A stretch of DNA of 64,000 nucleotides from JALRBM01 sp964477195. GTDB lineage: Bacteria > Patescibacteriota > Saccharimonadia > Saccharimonadales > Saccharimonadaceae. The stretch covers positions 34,750 to 98,749 of the forward strand of contig CAYZCX010000003.1 in NCBI GenBank assembly GCA_964477195.1, given 5' to 3'. Under the pieces are notes generated by a model that saw only the letters and a list, made by a program, of their open reading frames with translations, made no database searches and was not told where the DNA came from. A program made the position numbers and the translations under genes. Position 1 is the stretch's first letter. Every line of letters begins with the position of its first letter. Below, in pieces: positions 33,776-42,940 of this stretch.

Positions 33776-33802
33776 AAATAGCACCTAAAAAATGTGCTAT
33801 TT
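33776..33802 (-). terminator. Terminator of tRNA-Pro
   Basis: 9-base AT-rich stem AAATAGCAC / GTGCTATTT with a 9-base loop, 16 bases after the tRNA CCA on the minus strand, followed by a TTTTTTAT run. Confidence 0.7.
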
Positions 33803-33818
33803 AGTCAAAATAATTTCA

Positions 33819-33895
33819 TGGTCGGGGTGAAAGGACTCGAACCTTCGACCTCACGGTCCCAAACCGCGCGCGCTAGCCAACTGCGCCACACCCCG
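33819..33895 (-). tRNA. tRNA-Pro (TGG)
   Basis: 77-nt cloverleaf with acceptor stem CGGGGTG/CACCCCG, D arm with GTTGGCTAGC, anticodon loop TTTGGGA (anticodon TGG), T arm TTCGAGTC, discriminator A and a CCA encoded in the DNA. Confidence 0.95.
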
Positions 33896-33993
33896 ATAGG
33901 TGTTACTTTATGTGATTATACTGTATTATCAAGGTTTTTTCTAGAGGTATTTTAGAGAGGATATTTTGACGTTTTGTCTGCTATGATGGAGAT

Positions 33994-35496
33994 ATGATAC
34001 AGCGTTTTCTTCAATTGTTTCGCCGTGCGGCACCGTGGTATGAGAAATATTTCGTATGGCTGCTCGTCGGCGGGGTGATTTTTGCGATGGCGATTAGTCT
34101 TGCTATCGGTCTGATGCAGAGCGTGTGGTTTGATGAGGCGTACTCTATTTTACTTGCGAAGCAACCGGTTGCCGATTTGCTGCATCTCACAAGTATCGAC
34201 ACTCATCCGCCACTATACTATCTATTGCTAAAAGGATGGGCGGGGATATTTGGATGGAGCGATGTTTCACTGCGGCTGCTGAGTGTGCTTGCTATGGGCG
34301 GCGCAGCAGCACTGGGTGTCTTGCTCGTGAAGCGAATGTTTGGCATAAAAGCTGCGGTCATGACGTTACCGTTTGTCATCTTGGCGCCATTCTTACTTCG
34401 CTATGGATTTGAAATCCGAATGTATTCGCTCGCCTCACTAATCGGTGTAGCGGCAACCTATGTATTGGTGTGTGCGGTCGAATCTAAAAACCTTCAGAAA
34501 CAGTGGCTGCTATATGTCGGATATGCATTTTTGGTGGCGCTCGGCGTGTACACACTCTATTACACGGTTTTGTTATGGCTTGCGCAGGTGGTCTGGCTGG
34601 TGTGGCTCGCGAGGTATCGCAAAGAGTCAGTCGTGAAGCAACGCTGGTGGCTCGCATATGTCGGAAGTATAATATTTTTCCTCCCCTGGCTTCCGACCTT
34701 TTTGAAGCAGATGGGGAATGGCGCGCTTGCGCCTATTTCGCAACAGCTCACCGTCGATAATATTGTTGGCATTGTATCATTTTGGTTTGTATATCAGCCG
34801 TCATGGCAGTTAAGCGGACTGCTTTCTTTGCTGGTGATCGCTGTTATTGTAGCCTGTGTTGTTATTTTTGTGAAGGCACGTAAAATGATTACTTCAAAGC
34901 AAAGGCCGAATTACGTTTTGCTCGTTTGTTACGCAAGTGTCCCCATAATTACTATCGCGTTCATTTCGCTATTTCGACCGATGTATGTCGAGCGATATCT
35001 GGCTCATGTGCTGCTCGGATTTGGCTTACTCTTGGGTGTCTCGCTATGGCTGTTTTCTAAGCAAAATATGGACAAAGCTCGACTCTTGGGGCTGGGGCTG
35101 CTTGCCGTATTGCTACTGGGTATCTCACAACTTGTCGGTGATGGAAACTATAATTTTCAGCGTTTACAACACCCGCAAATAAAGCAGGCGGCGAGCATCG
35201 TCGACTGTAAAGACCCTGTGCTGGCGGCCGATCCTTATGTCGCTATCGAACTCGACTATTATATGCAAGGATGTGACGTCCGCTTTTATAGTGAAACGGC
35301 AGATTTGCGCGGTGGGTATGCGCCACTCGCAAATAGTCCGCTTCTGATAAGTAATCCAGAAGAGGCCTTCGCCTCAACCAAACGACTCACCTATGTCTAT
35401 TATGATAAGTCAACGATCTCCCTTCCTGCTTCGCTCCATGTCGTCGAGGATATCTCTTTCGGCCCGCTCCATGTTAGCGTGCTTAGCGTGGAATAA
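33994..35496 (+). CDS. Membrane glycosyltransferase of the PMT_2/ArnT-like (GT39/83) type
   Basis: 500 residues with about 11-12 transmembrane helices. The first outside loop has VWFDEAYSILLAKQPVADLL and IDTHPPLYYLLLKGW, the acidic and DTHPP-type motifs of lipid-phosphate sugar transferases. The C-terminus is a small globular domain. Likely transfers a sugar from a polyprenyl phosphate to an envelope target. TATGAT lies 6 bases before the ATG. The 3' end overlaps the convergent acyltransferase gene by 14 bases. Confidence 0.82.
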   Translation: MIQRFLQLFRRAAPWYEKYFVWLLVGGVIFAMAISLAIGLMQSVWFDEAYSILLAKQPVADLLHLTSIDTHPPLYYLLLKGWAGIFGWSDVSLRLLSVLAMGGAAALGVLLVKRMFGIKAAVMTLPFVILAPFLLRYGFEIRMYSLASLIGVAATYVLVCAVESKNLQKQWLLYVGYAFLVALGVYTLYYTVLLWLAQVVWLVWLARYRKESVVKQRWWLAYVGSIIFFLPWLPTFLKQMGNGALAPISQQLTVDNIVGIVSFWFVYQPSWQLSGLLSLLVIAVIVACVVIFVKARKMITSKQRPNYVLLVCYASVPIITIAFISLFRPMYVERYLAHVLLGFGLLLGVSLWLFSKQNMDKARLLGLGLLAVLLLGISQLVGDGNYNFQRLQHPQIKQAASIVDCKDPVLAADPYVAIELDYYMQGCDVRFYSETADLRGGYAPLANSPLLISNPEEAFASTKRLTYVYYDKSTISLPASLHVVEDISFGPLHVSVLSVE

Positions 35497-36553
35497 TTCT
35501 GTTAATGTGAGGGATTTTGAGAAGTCCCCATGTGAACATAATGCAGATGCCTGCGAGTAGTGAATTGAACCAAAAATTATCTGCCTCTGCGAATAAAAGT
35601 GAACAAAGAATGAGCGGGATAGAGTGGAGAATATAAGCGGTCAGAGAACGTTCGCCAAATGTGAGAAGCAGCCAGCCGAGCCATCTTTTTAGAATAGGCA
35701 AGAGGAGCTGCGTCAGGCTGAGAAGCCCCGTGAACCAGACGAAGGAAATAATAATAGTCCCCAGGGTTACCGGATCACGCCCAAAGAGGCTGTTGGTGTA
35801 ACTACCTGGTTCGTAGGGAAGGATCTGAATTTGTGCAATTATGACAGTAATGAGTGTCAGCCCGGCACAAGCTAGGTAGCAGATACGACGAGTGGCTGCG
35901 GGCACCTTGCGCCATAATCGCAGGAGGTCTTCGAGATAAAAACCAGCAATAACAGGTAGGAAGAAAAGAATCTGCCACTGCATCCACTCCAGCGAGTAGT
36001 GGACGCCCGCAATCCATAGAGCTAAAGAGAAGATACCTGCTAGCCAGGCTTTGCCATGACGCAACAGCCAAATAACTCCAGGCGCTAACACCAAAAAGAG
36101 CGCATATAAGTAGAGGAAATGGGTGAGGGTATGAACGTAATCAAGCCGAAGGACGCTAAGGGCGAGATCACTCCAGTGGTATTGAGCGATCGGGACGTAT
36201 GCGATGCTTCCCTGGAAGTTGAATAACCAGGAGACGCCGACGAGCACAAAGGTTGTGATAATCATCCAGACGTACAAGAGAATGCCGCGGCTGATGAGTT
36301 TTTTGGTGACAACGCCAAGGGGTTTTTCGCGCTCTTTGTAGCCGCGGATATACCCTACCAGAAGTCCTGAGATAATGACAAAGCCTTCTGCAGCAGACGC
36401 CCAGAGTTCTCCTCGGCCACTGATAAATTCAAATATGTTCGGCCATCGCCACAGGTGATCGCTGATGATGATTATTATAAAAAAGCCGCGGAGATAATCG
36501 AGAGAAAGAATCCGAGACGAGCGGACCTTTGCAATAGCAGGGTGAGGCTTCAT
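35483..36553 (-). CDS. OpgC/acyltransferase-3-like membrane protein
   Basis: 356 residues with about 10 transmembrane helices. The start RILSLDYLRGFFIIIIISDHLWRW fits the (S/R)xxxLDxLRG opening of membrane acyltransferases, with a conserved His in helix 1. OpgC-like members acylate glycans. TATAAT lies 8 bases before the ATG. Probably modifies envelope glycans together with the convergent glycosyltransferase (inference). Confidence 0.78.
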   Translation of the reverse strand: MKPHPAIAKVRSSRILSLDYLRGFFIIIIISDHLWRWPNIFEFISGRGELWASAAEGFVIISGLLVGYIRGYKEREKPLGVVTKKLISRGILLYVWMIITTFVLVGVSWLFNFQGSIAYVPIAQYHWSDLALSVLRLDYVHTLTHFLYLYALFLVLAPGVIWLLRHGKAWLAGIFSLALWIAGVHYSLEWMQWQILFFLPVIAGFYLEDLLRLWRKVPAATRRICYLACAGLTLITVIIAQIQILPYEPGSYTNSLFGRDPVTLGTIIISFVWFTGLLSLTQLLLPILKRWLGWLLLTFGERSLTAYILHSIPLILCSLLFAEADNFWFNSLLAGICIMFTWGLLKIPHINRIIPR

Positions 36554-36619
36554 ATGTGCCTATTATAACAAACGACATCTGAGATACTGCTGAACGTTCG
36601 AGTTTGCTATACTTATTAT

Positions 36620-37081
36620 ATGAAACAGCCTCCATATAAAGCCCCGGATTTTACCCTGATAGACGAAGAAGGAAAGTCTCGAACACTCAGTGACTACAAG
36701 GGAAGGTGGCTTGTCCTGTATTTCTATCCCAAAGATGATACGCCGGGCTGTACTGTAGAAGCATGCAGCCTTCGGGATGCACGCGATGATATTGCCGCCG
36801 AAGGAGCAGAGATTGTTGGTATTTCACGAGACGACGCGTCGAGTCACGAAAAGTTTAAGGCAAAACACTTGCTTAATTTTACATTGCTTACCGACCCTGA
36901 TCATCGTGTTATGGACGCATATGGTGCATGGGGTAAGAAAATGTTTGGCAAAGAAGGGGTGCTGCGCAAGACCTTTATTATTGACCCAAAGGGCGTGGTA
37001 GTGAAAGTCTATGGAAGAGTGACACCAGTTGGTCACGGTGAGCAGGTTATTGCAGAATTACGACTGCTTCAGCAAAAATAA
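36620..37081 (+). CDS. bcp: Peroxiredoxin, Bcp/PrxQ type
   Basis: 153 residues. Thioredoxin-fold peroxidase with the peroxidatic Cys in DDTPGCTVEACSLRD and a second Cys five residues later, the atypical 2-Cys arrangement of BCP. KTFIIDPKGVVVKVY and HGEQVI complete the family pattern. TATACT lies 6 bases before the ATG. Reduces hydroperoxides in the cytoplasm. Confidence 0.95.
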   Translation: MKQPPYKAPDFTLIDEEGKSRTLSDYKGRWLVLYFYPKDDTPGCTVEACSLRDARDDIAAEGAEIVGISRDDASSHEKFKAKHLLNFTLLTDPDHRVMDAYGAWGKKMFGKEGVLRKTFIIDPKGVVVKVYGRVTPVGHGEQVIAELRLLQQK

Positions 37082-37177
37082 TTGTTGCATTTATTTCTAC
37101 ATATGGGACAATGGTCAACGTCACTCTTTGGGAGTGATATCAGTGGTTTCCCTGCAACCCGAGTAAGGACGAACGTA

Positions 37178-37576
37178 ATGGCAATGGATTTTCTGAGTGC
37201 AGGCAGGGCAGGGCAGATAGCCGAGATTCTTCAGAGGGAGACTCTCGCTAAAGCGCAGGGTGAGGCTTGGGCTGAGGCAGTCGCCAGGATTGACGAGAAA
37301 ATTGTCGAGAAGGTTGTCGAAGTCGCAACCACTTGGGCATTGCTTATGCAGCATACAATGCGCACTCAACCCTCTAGGCTATCTGTGGCAGCCAAGCTAC
37401 CCATGGCAGCAGAAGCGACGGTAGGTGAGACGCTGCAATACTGTACCGTTTCCGGGAAGAGCGTGAGCCTCATCATGAGCCGAGTTATTCCGCTTCTCAG
37501 TGATGGCTGGGAGCACGGTGCACCCTTGGCTAAGTGGCTGAAGACCAATGAAGGTAAGAAGTTGTTGATGCGCTAA
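37178..37576 (+). CDS. Cassette 9: unknown protein, tandem paralogue A (132 aa)
   Basis: Begins MAMDFLSAGRAGQIAEI at an ATG with TAAGGAC upstream (an in-frame ATG follows two codons later). It shares with the next gene the start DFLSxxRAxQIA, the block VATTWALLMQ, LQY, and a C-terminal GWxxGxxLxxW. All-helical protein with no recognised family. Moderately GC-rich. Only a weak promoter (TTGCAT, 16 bases, GACAAT) is visible. A hairpin separates it from its paralogue. Confidence 0.7.
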   Translation: MAMDFLSAGRAGQIAEILQRETLAKAQGEAWAEAVARIDEKIVEKVVEVATTWALLMQHTMRTQPSRLSVAAKLPMAAEATVGETLQYCTVSGKSVSLIMSRVIPLLSDGWEHGAPLAKWLKTNEGKKLLMR

Positions 37577-37582
37577 CATACG

Positions 37583-37619
37583 ACGTTGGGAGGTGAGCGT
37601 TACTCGCATCTCCCAACGT
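37583..37619 (+). terminator. Hairpin between the tandem paralogues
   Basis: 13-base arms ACGTTGGGAGGTG / CATCTCCCAACGT (one G-U pair) around an 11-base loop, 6 bases after the stop of the first paralogue. Confidence 0.75.
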
Positions 37620-37646
37620 TGGATCACTATTCGAAAGGTTGTAAGA

Positions 37647-38009
37647 GTGGATTTTCTTAGCGTTGAGAGGGCTAGGCAGATTGCAGACATGCGTCGGACT
37701 GATACGGTCATGGCCAAGTCTGGAGTTGACTGGAACGTCGTAAAGAACACTGCGAACAAGCGAGTCGCGGATGTCGCTACTACCTGGGCGCTTCTGATGC
37801 AGATCATGATACGTGAGACGCCTTGTTCCGTGGAAGATGCGGCGCCCCCCACGCTCGATGAGGTTCTTCAATACTACAACACCATTCCCAAGGGGGAAGT
37901 AGGCGTAACACTGCGCCAGGCGGTGACCCTTCTGGCACGAGGCTGGGGGTATGGGCGCTTGCTGAAGCATTGGTGGGACTCCATTCCCGAGGAACAGCGG
38001 CCGCGCTAG
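37647..38009 (+). CDS. Cassette 10: tandem paralogue B (120 aa)
   Basis: GTG start (VDFLSVERARQIADM) aligned exactly with the start of the preceding paralogue, with GAAAGG upstream; the longer frame to 37593 would begin inside the preceding hairpin. Shares the VATTWALLMQ core and GWGYGRLLKHWW end. No family recognised. Because a terminator separates the two, partial read-through or a promoter inside the hairpin region must drive it. Confidence 0.7.
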   Translation: MDFLSVERARQIADMRRTDTVMAKSGVDWNVVKNTANKRVADVATTWALLMQIMIRETPCSVEDAAPPTLDEVLQYYNTIPKGEVGVTLRQAVTLLARGWGYGRLLKHWWDSIPEEQRPR

Positions 38010-38012
38010 CAG

Positions 38013-38058
38013 AGCGATACTAACAGATAGGTGGCATAGTCTATCTGTTAGTATCGCT
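38013..38058 (+). terminator. 18-bp perfect hairpin after paralogue B
   Basis: AGCGATACTAACAGATAG and its exact complement around a 10-base loop, 3 bases after the stop. It also lies just downstream of the convergent gatD stop, so it may serve both. Confidence 0.85.
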
Positions 38059-38064
38059 AATTTA

Positions 38065-38787
38065 CTATCTGGGGCGTTTTTGTGCGACAATACGCGCCTG
38101 ATCAGCGAAATGATCATCGATGACTGTGGGGATAAACTCTCTGTATTTACGCGTGACGGCTTTTTCTATGAGGAAGTCAGCGATAAGGGGGTTTTTGGGA
38201 AGCAAAGATCCGTGGAGATAACTACCAATAATATTTTTGTATCGGACACCTTCCGTGCCATCTTGTCCGTTATTCCCCGCTCCTTTGATGATGTGTCCAA
38301 GTGGTGCCATATCACGCGATAAAAAAGTCTGGCCACTATGATTTTCGTATCCGATAATATCGCCAAATTCGCTGCTTTTCACGATGGTATTGCCGATAAG
38401 TCGTTCGGGGCCGGCATGTGTTTCGATATCTAAAATACCGATACCTTCAAGAATATGACCTTCTTGGGTTTTGAAAAACTTACCAAAGAGCTGATATAGC
38501 CCGCAGATCATGAGCATTGGAGTGCCGCCGTCTGCAAGCTTGTGAAGTGAATCTCCGATCGCAAGGAGATCTTCGTGAATTTTATCTTGACCTGAATCTT
38601 GTCCGCCACCGCCGATAACTATATCTGCCTCTTTAGGGAATGCATCGCCTTGATTGTACTCAAGAAGTTCTGGCGTGTAGCCATGCCATTCAAGCCGTCG
38701 CTTGAGCACGAGTGTGTTTCCCCAATCCCCGTAAATATTCATATCTCTAGGATAAAGTTGGACGATGGTGATTTTTTTTGAATTCAT
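38065..38787 (-). CDS. gatD: Lipid II isoglutaminyl synthase, glutaminase subunit GatD
   Basis: 240 residues of class I glutamine amidotransferase fold (CobB/CobQ-like). Start KITIVQLYPRDMNIYGDWGNTLVLKRRLEWHGY is typical of GatD. Nucleophile Cys in PMLMICGLYQLFG and catalytic His in GSYLHGSLLP. It feeds ammonia to MurT to amidate D-Glu of lipid II. The start overlaps the murT stop by 4 bases. Confidence 0.93.
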   Translation of the reverse strand: MNSKKITIVQLYPRDMNIYGDWGNTLVLKRRLEWHGYTPELLEYNQGDAFPKEADIVIGGGGQDSGQDKIHEDLLAIGDSLHKLADGGTPMLMICGLYQLFGKFFKTQEGHILEGIGILDIETHAGPERLIGNTIVKSSEFGDIIGYENHSGQTFLSRDMAPLGHIIKGAGNNGQDGTEGVRYKNIIGSYLHGSLLPKNPLIADFLIEKAVTRKYREFIPTVIDDHFADQARIVAQKRPR

Positions 38788-40058
38788 GATATACGCTCCA
38801 CGGTCGTGATTTTGCTTAGCTCACGGCGTAAGGCCATCATTGCGGTGTAGGTGCAAAAAATTCGTTTTGGCGTATCTGTTGCCGTTGATAAGAAGGCGCG
38901 GAGACTTTCAGGAATATCAGGCTCGACAAAGGCAACAGGCACTTCATCGTATTGCAGTCGAAGTGCCATGTCGTATGCACGAATGCCCGTTACCGCCGCA
39001 ATGCCTGCTTCTCGAAAACTATCAAAATCAACATCCCACAACCACGACATATCCCGCCCGTCTGCGTATTGGTCGTTGACGGCAATCATCGTGCTGTACC
39101 CTTGTGGTTTGAAAGATTGGAGACTGAGTCGAAAGCCGCTCGGATTTTTGACAAGGACAAGTTCTAGCGGTTGACCACCGACAACGAGTGTCTCGCCTCG
39201 TCCAAACGCCGGCTGAATTTTTTCGAGTCGCGGGGTGAGGGTTGTCGTTTCAAATTCATCTCCCATGATTGTCTTCACGAGGGCTAGTGCCGCCGCCGCG
39301 TTGTAGACATTATAGATTCCGCTTAGTTGCAGAGAGGCTTCGATGGTTGAATTGCCAATAGCAAAGGTTGCATGATTATCCTTCAGTGTCTGAAGCGTGA
39401 CATCGGCATCAGGGAGTGTCGCGGTTTTGGCCTTGGTTGCTGTTCGCATTTCATCATCATTGGGAAAGAGTTTTTTGAGTTGAGGGGCAAGTCCAAAATA
39501 GCGAACCGTTTGGGTTGAGAGAAGTGGTGCGATAGCACTGACGCGCGGATCTTCTCGATTAAGAACGATGGTGTCTGTTGTATGTTTGGCGATTTGTGTC
39601 AAGAGTTTGGCTGTTGCATCAATTTCGCCAAAACGATCTAGTTGATCGCGCATGACATTCAAAAGTAGACTATAGCGGGGCGGAACAGCTGTAACGAAAT
39701 GGACTGCGTGCGCTTCATCGAGCTCGAGCACGGCGATATCGGCATCGAGTCTTCCACTTGCATCGACTTCGCCGAGCAGTGCAGCAGCGACGCCCCGGGT
39801 AAAATTGCTGCCAGTGCGATTAGTGAAGACTTTGAGTCCTTGGCTTTCGAGTAATTCTACGACGATTTTGGTCGTCGTGGTTTTGCCATTGGTGCCACTG
39901 ACAACCACGATACCTCTGGGGAGTGGACTCAAAGTCCGTTTAATAAAATCAGGATCAATCTTTTCAACAAATAGGCCAGGGAGCGCCGAACCACCGCCGC
40001 GAAGCTTTGCGACATAACGGACCGCCTTCCCTAGTAGCGTGACATACGGTTTTGACAT
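38784..40058 (-). CDS. murT: Lipid II isoglutaminyl synthase, Mur-ligase subunit MurT
   Basis: 424 residues. Mur ligase core with VVSGTNGKTTTTKIV (ATP loop), ELDEAHAV and NVMRDQLDRFGEID, plus the C-terminal DUF1727-type domain (VLVKNPSGFRLSLQSF; YADGRDMSWLWDVDF). Characterised MurT proteins carry a four-cysteine zinc ribbon in the middle; here the only Cys is near the C-terminus, so that ribbon is absent. TATAAT lies 7 bases before the ATG; first gene of the murT-gatD operon. Confidence 0.92.
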   Translation of the reverse strand: MSKPYVTLLGKAVRYVAKLRGGGSALPGLFVEKIDPDFIKRTLSPLPRGIVVVSGTNGKTTTTKIVVELLESQGLKVFTNRTGSNFTRGVAAALLGEVDASGRLDADIAVLELDEAHAVHFVTAVPPRYSLLLNVMRDQLDRFGEIDATAKLLTQIAKHTTDTIVLNREDPRVSAIAPLLSTQTVRYFGLAPQLKKLFPNDDEMRTATKAKTATLPDADVTLQTLKDNHATFAIGNSTIEASLQLSGIYNVYNAAAALALVKTIMGDEFETTTLTPRLEKIQPAFGRGETLVVGGQPLELVLVKNPSGFRLSLQSFKPQGYSTMIAVNDQYADGRDMSWLWDVDFDSFREAGIAAVTGIRAYDMALRLQYDEVPVAFVEPDIPESLRAFLSTATDTPKRIFCTYTAMMALRRELSKITTVERIS

Positions 40059-40104
40059 ACATCTTATTATAGCGTAAGCAGACGCTCTACGTTACAATAA
40101 GGAT

Positions 40105-40488
40105 ATGTTTATCGTGGGTATCCTTAGCTGGTGGTATGGAGCCGGCTGGAAACAGCGTTTTTCCGTTCTCGCTGAACGACTTTCGAGCACCGCCGATTAC
40201 TTTTCGATCGACCTGCTTTTGCGAACGCTTTTTTCACCATATAGACAGATTTCCGCCGGAAAAGTAAGAGGGTCCCTCAATGTCCAAATGCGGGCGTTTT
40301 TTGATCGCCTTATCTCTCGCATTATCGGTGCAATTGTGCGATCGGTGATGATTATCACGGGTCTTGTAGGGATGCTTGTCTATTCGATCATTGGTATCGC
40401 GCTGGTGGTGCTCTGGGGAATTGTTCCGCTGCTTCCGGTCATCGGAATTGTGCTGTGGATCACTGGGTGGATGCCATGGAGGGCATAG
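40105..40488 (+). CDS. Membrane protein, 127 aa
   Basis: N-terminal hydrophobic stretch, a basic amphipathic middle (LLLRTLFSPYRQISAGKVRGSLNVQMRAFFDRLISRIIG) and two C-terminal transmembrane helices. The ATG follows TACAAT by 6 bases. The stop overlaps the start of the Clp-like ATPase, so they are coupled and probably work together at the membrane. No named family. Confidence 0.7.
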   Translation: MFIVGILSWWYGAGWKQRFSVLAERLSSTADYFSIDLLLRTLFSPYRQISAGKVRGSLNVQMRAFFDRLISRIIGAIVRSVMIITGLVGMLVYSIIGIALVVLWGIVPLLPVIGIVLWITGWMPWRA

Positions 40489-42935
40489 TATTTCACGGTC
40501 AAAGTAAGCGGGCGAAAGAAGCGCGTATTGGCAAGGCACTCAAAGGGACTTGGCAAATGTTGTTGCTTATTTTTGCCGTTGCCTTTTTTCTTGGGGGTGT
40601 GGCACTTCTTGCGGGAGATATTTCGCTGGGATGGTTGGTCCTTGGTATCGCGGCGCTGCCCTATATGGGATACGAGTGGTACAAGAACTACCTCGAGCGT
40701 TTGCCGGTGGCAAAAACACCACGGACAGTTGATGATCAGCTTGCGGCAGACATATTGGGACATTTACCCGAAAATCCTACGCCCCGCGACATTGCACTTG
40801 CTGTTGGACAGACGACGGGCGGGCAGTTTTTTGGTGTGCGTTTTGGGGTGACTCCGCGACTATTGCAGGAGCTTGCCGCAGATGATCCAGCGACAATGCC
40901 TCAGATATGGCAAGAAGCGCTGCGGCTGAAAGATGCAACGCAATCGAATGAGATAAATGCGGGCATGCTTCTTGTAGCGGTTGTCCGGGCTTTTCCCGAG
41001 TACGAGGGGATACTCGCCCATCTCAAGCTGGACTATGATGATTTAATAAGTGGTATTCGTTGGCAACAGCACATTTACTCACTCATTGCAGAGCAAGCAA
41101 AACCAAAACGTACGGGTGGAATCGCCCGCGACTGGTCGTTTGGGTATATTCCGCTACTGACACGTTTTGGGGTAAATATTAGTGATCAGATTTCGCGAAG
41201 TGGCCTACTATCGACGAAGCTTGAGGCGCACACCCAGGCACTCGATCAACTTGTAAGTACGTTTTCTGCAGCGGGGCGCCAAAACGCGGCACTTGTCGGT
41301 GCGGCGGGAGTGGGGAAAACGACGCTTGTGTATGCGTTTGCAGAAAGGCTGCTTGATGCTTCGTCAAAGTTGCCCGAAAACCTAAAGTTTCGCCAAGTCT
41401 TTATTCTTGATTCTGCTTCTCTGATTGCGGCGGCTCCTGGTCGCGGTGAGGTAGAGGGGCTGATCATGCAAGTGCTGAATGAAGCGTACAGTGCCAAAAA
41501 TGTCATCATTTGTCTTGATAACGCGCAGCTTTTCTTTGAAGAAGGGATTGGTTCTGTCGATTTGACGAACGTTCTTTTACCAATATTAGAGGCGGGAAAT
41601 TTGCGAATTATCTTGGCGATGGATGAACAGCGATTTTTGCAGATTGGTCAGCGAAATGCCGCACTTATCAATGCGCTCAATCGAATCACGATCGGTCCCG
41701 CTACTAAGGATGAAACAATTGCAGCTATGCAGGATCAGCTCATTACGACAGAATTCCAGCGCAAGGTGACATTTATGTACCAGGCACTCGAAGAGGCATT
41801 TCGGCTGAGCGAACGCTATGTTCACGATCTCGCTATGCCGGGCCGTGCGATTAAACTCATGGAAACGGCTGCTGGGTACGCCGAAAATGGGCTTGTTACG
41901 ATGACATCCGTCCAGCAGGCGATTGAGAAGACACTGGACATCAAGGTCGGTGTGGCGAGTGGGGAAGATGAGCGTGAAAAACTTCTCAATCTAGAAAATC
42001 TTATTCACGAGCGTATGATCAACCAGACGCGTGCAGTTAATGTGGTGAGTGATGCTCTTCGTCGTGCTCGTGCAGGTGTGCGAAACCAAAATCGACCTAT
42101 TGGAACATTTCTTTTTCTTGGCCCAACTGGAGTAGGAAAAACAGAGCTAGCCAAAGCGCTTGCAGACGTCTATTTTGGGGGAGAGGGTCGGATGATTCGG
42201 CTTGATCTCAACGAATATGTCAGAAGTGAAGATGTCGCGCGACTCATCGCTGATGGTGCCGATGACCCCAGTAGTTTGACTGCACAAGCGATGAAGCAGC
42301 CGTTTAGTGTCGTGTTGCTCGATGAGATCGAAAAAGCTCATCCGAATGTGCTGACGACCCTATTGCAGTTGCTCGATGAAGGTATTCTGCGTGATATCAA
42401 AAACCGTGAAGTGAGTTTTAGGGATACGATCGTTATCGCGACGAGTAACGCCGGAGCCGATAGGATTCGCGAATATATCGAACGAGGCTATCAGCTTGAA
42501 CAGTTTGAAAGCCGATTTGTCGATGAGCTTATCAATACGAATCAATTCAGGCCGGAGTTTTTGAACCGTTTTGATGAGATTGTCGTTTTCCGACCATTGA
42601 ACAAAGAAGAGTTAGTCCAGGTAATTAACCTTATTCTGGCTGGGATTAATAAGACGCTTGCTTTGCAGAAGATTGCTGTTAATGTGGCTGAAGATGCCAA
42701 GCTATTTTTGGTGGATAAGGGATATGATCCGCGATTGGGAGCTCGTCCAATGCGACGTGTCGTACAACGAGCAGTCGAAAATACCGTTGCAAAACAGATG
42801 CTTGCCGGGAGCGTGGCACCAGGAAGTACGATAGAGATTAGTCTTGAGCAAGTACAACAAATTCTCACAACAGAACAGCAGGCTGATCATATTGCGGGCG
42901 GTGGCGACGGGCAACTACCCGCTCAGGGAGCCTAG
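40476..42935 (+). CDS. Membrane-anchored Clp-type double AAA+ ATPase
   Basis: About 819 residues. Two transmembrane helices near the N-terminus (about residues 25-65), a Clp-N-like helical region, then AAA-1 with Walker A GAAGVGKTTL (~residue 275) and AAA-2 with Walker A GPTGVGKTEL (~549), Walker B VVLLDEIEKAHP and the C-terminal D2-small domain (GARPMRRVVQRAVENTVAKQML). The AAA-1 Walker B reads IICLDNAQLFF, with Asn where the catalytic Glu is expected. No P-loop for ClpP docking (IGF/L loop) was identified by eye. Coupled to the preceding membrane gene. Confidence 0.88.
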   Translation: MEGIVFHGQSKRAKEARIGKALKGTWQMLLLIFAVAFFLGGVALLAGDISLGWLVLGIAALPYMGYEWYKNYLERLPVAKTPRTVDDQLAADILGHLPENPTPRDIALAVGQTTGGQFFGVRFGVTPRLLQELAADDPATMPQIWQEALRLKDATQSNEINAGMLLVAVVRAFPEYEGILAHLKLDYDDLISGIRWQQHIYSLIAEQAKPKRTGGIARDWSFGYIPLLTRFGVNISDQISRSGLLSTKLEAHTQALDQLVSTFSAAGRQNAALVGAAGVGKTTLVYAFAERLLDASSKLPENLKFRQVFILDSASLIAAAPGRGEVEGLIMQVLNEAYSAKNVIICLDNAQLFFEEGIGSVDLTNVLLPILEAGNLRIILAMDEQRFLQIGQRNAALINALNRITIGPATKDETIAAMQDQLITTEFQRKVTFMYQALEEAFRLSERYVHDLAMPGRAIKLMETAAGYAENGLVTMTSVQQAIEKTLDIKVGVASGEDEREKLLNLENLIHERMINQTRAVNVVSDALRRARAGVRNQNRPIGTFLFLGPTGVGKTELAKALADVYFGGEGRMIRLDLNEYVRSEDVARLIADGADDPSSLTAQAMKQPFSVVLLDEIEKAHPNVLTTLLQLLDEGILRDIKNREVSFRDTIVIATSNAGADRIREYIERGYQLEQFESRFVDELINTNQFRPEFLNRFDEIVVFRPLNKEELVQVINLILAGINKTLALQKIAVNVAEDAKLFLVDKGYDPRLGARPMRRVVQRAVENTVAKQMLAGSVAPGSTIEISLEQVQQILTTEQQADHIAGGGDGQLPAQGA

Positions 42936-42940
42936 CTAGT

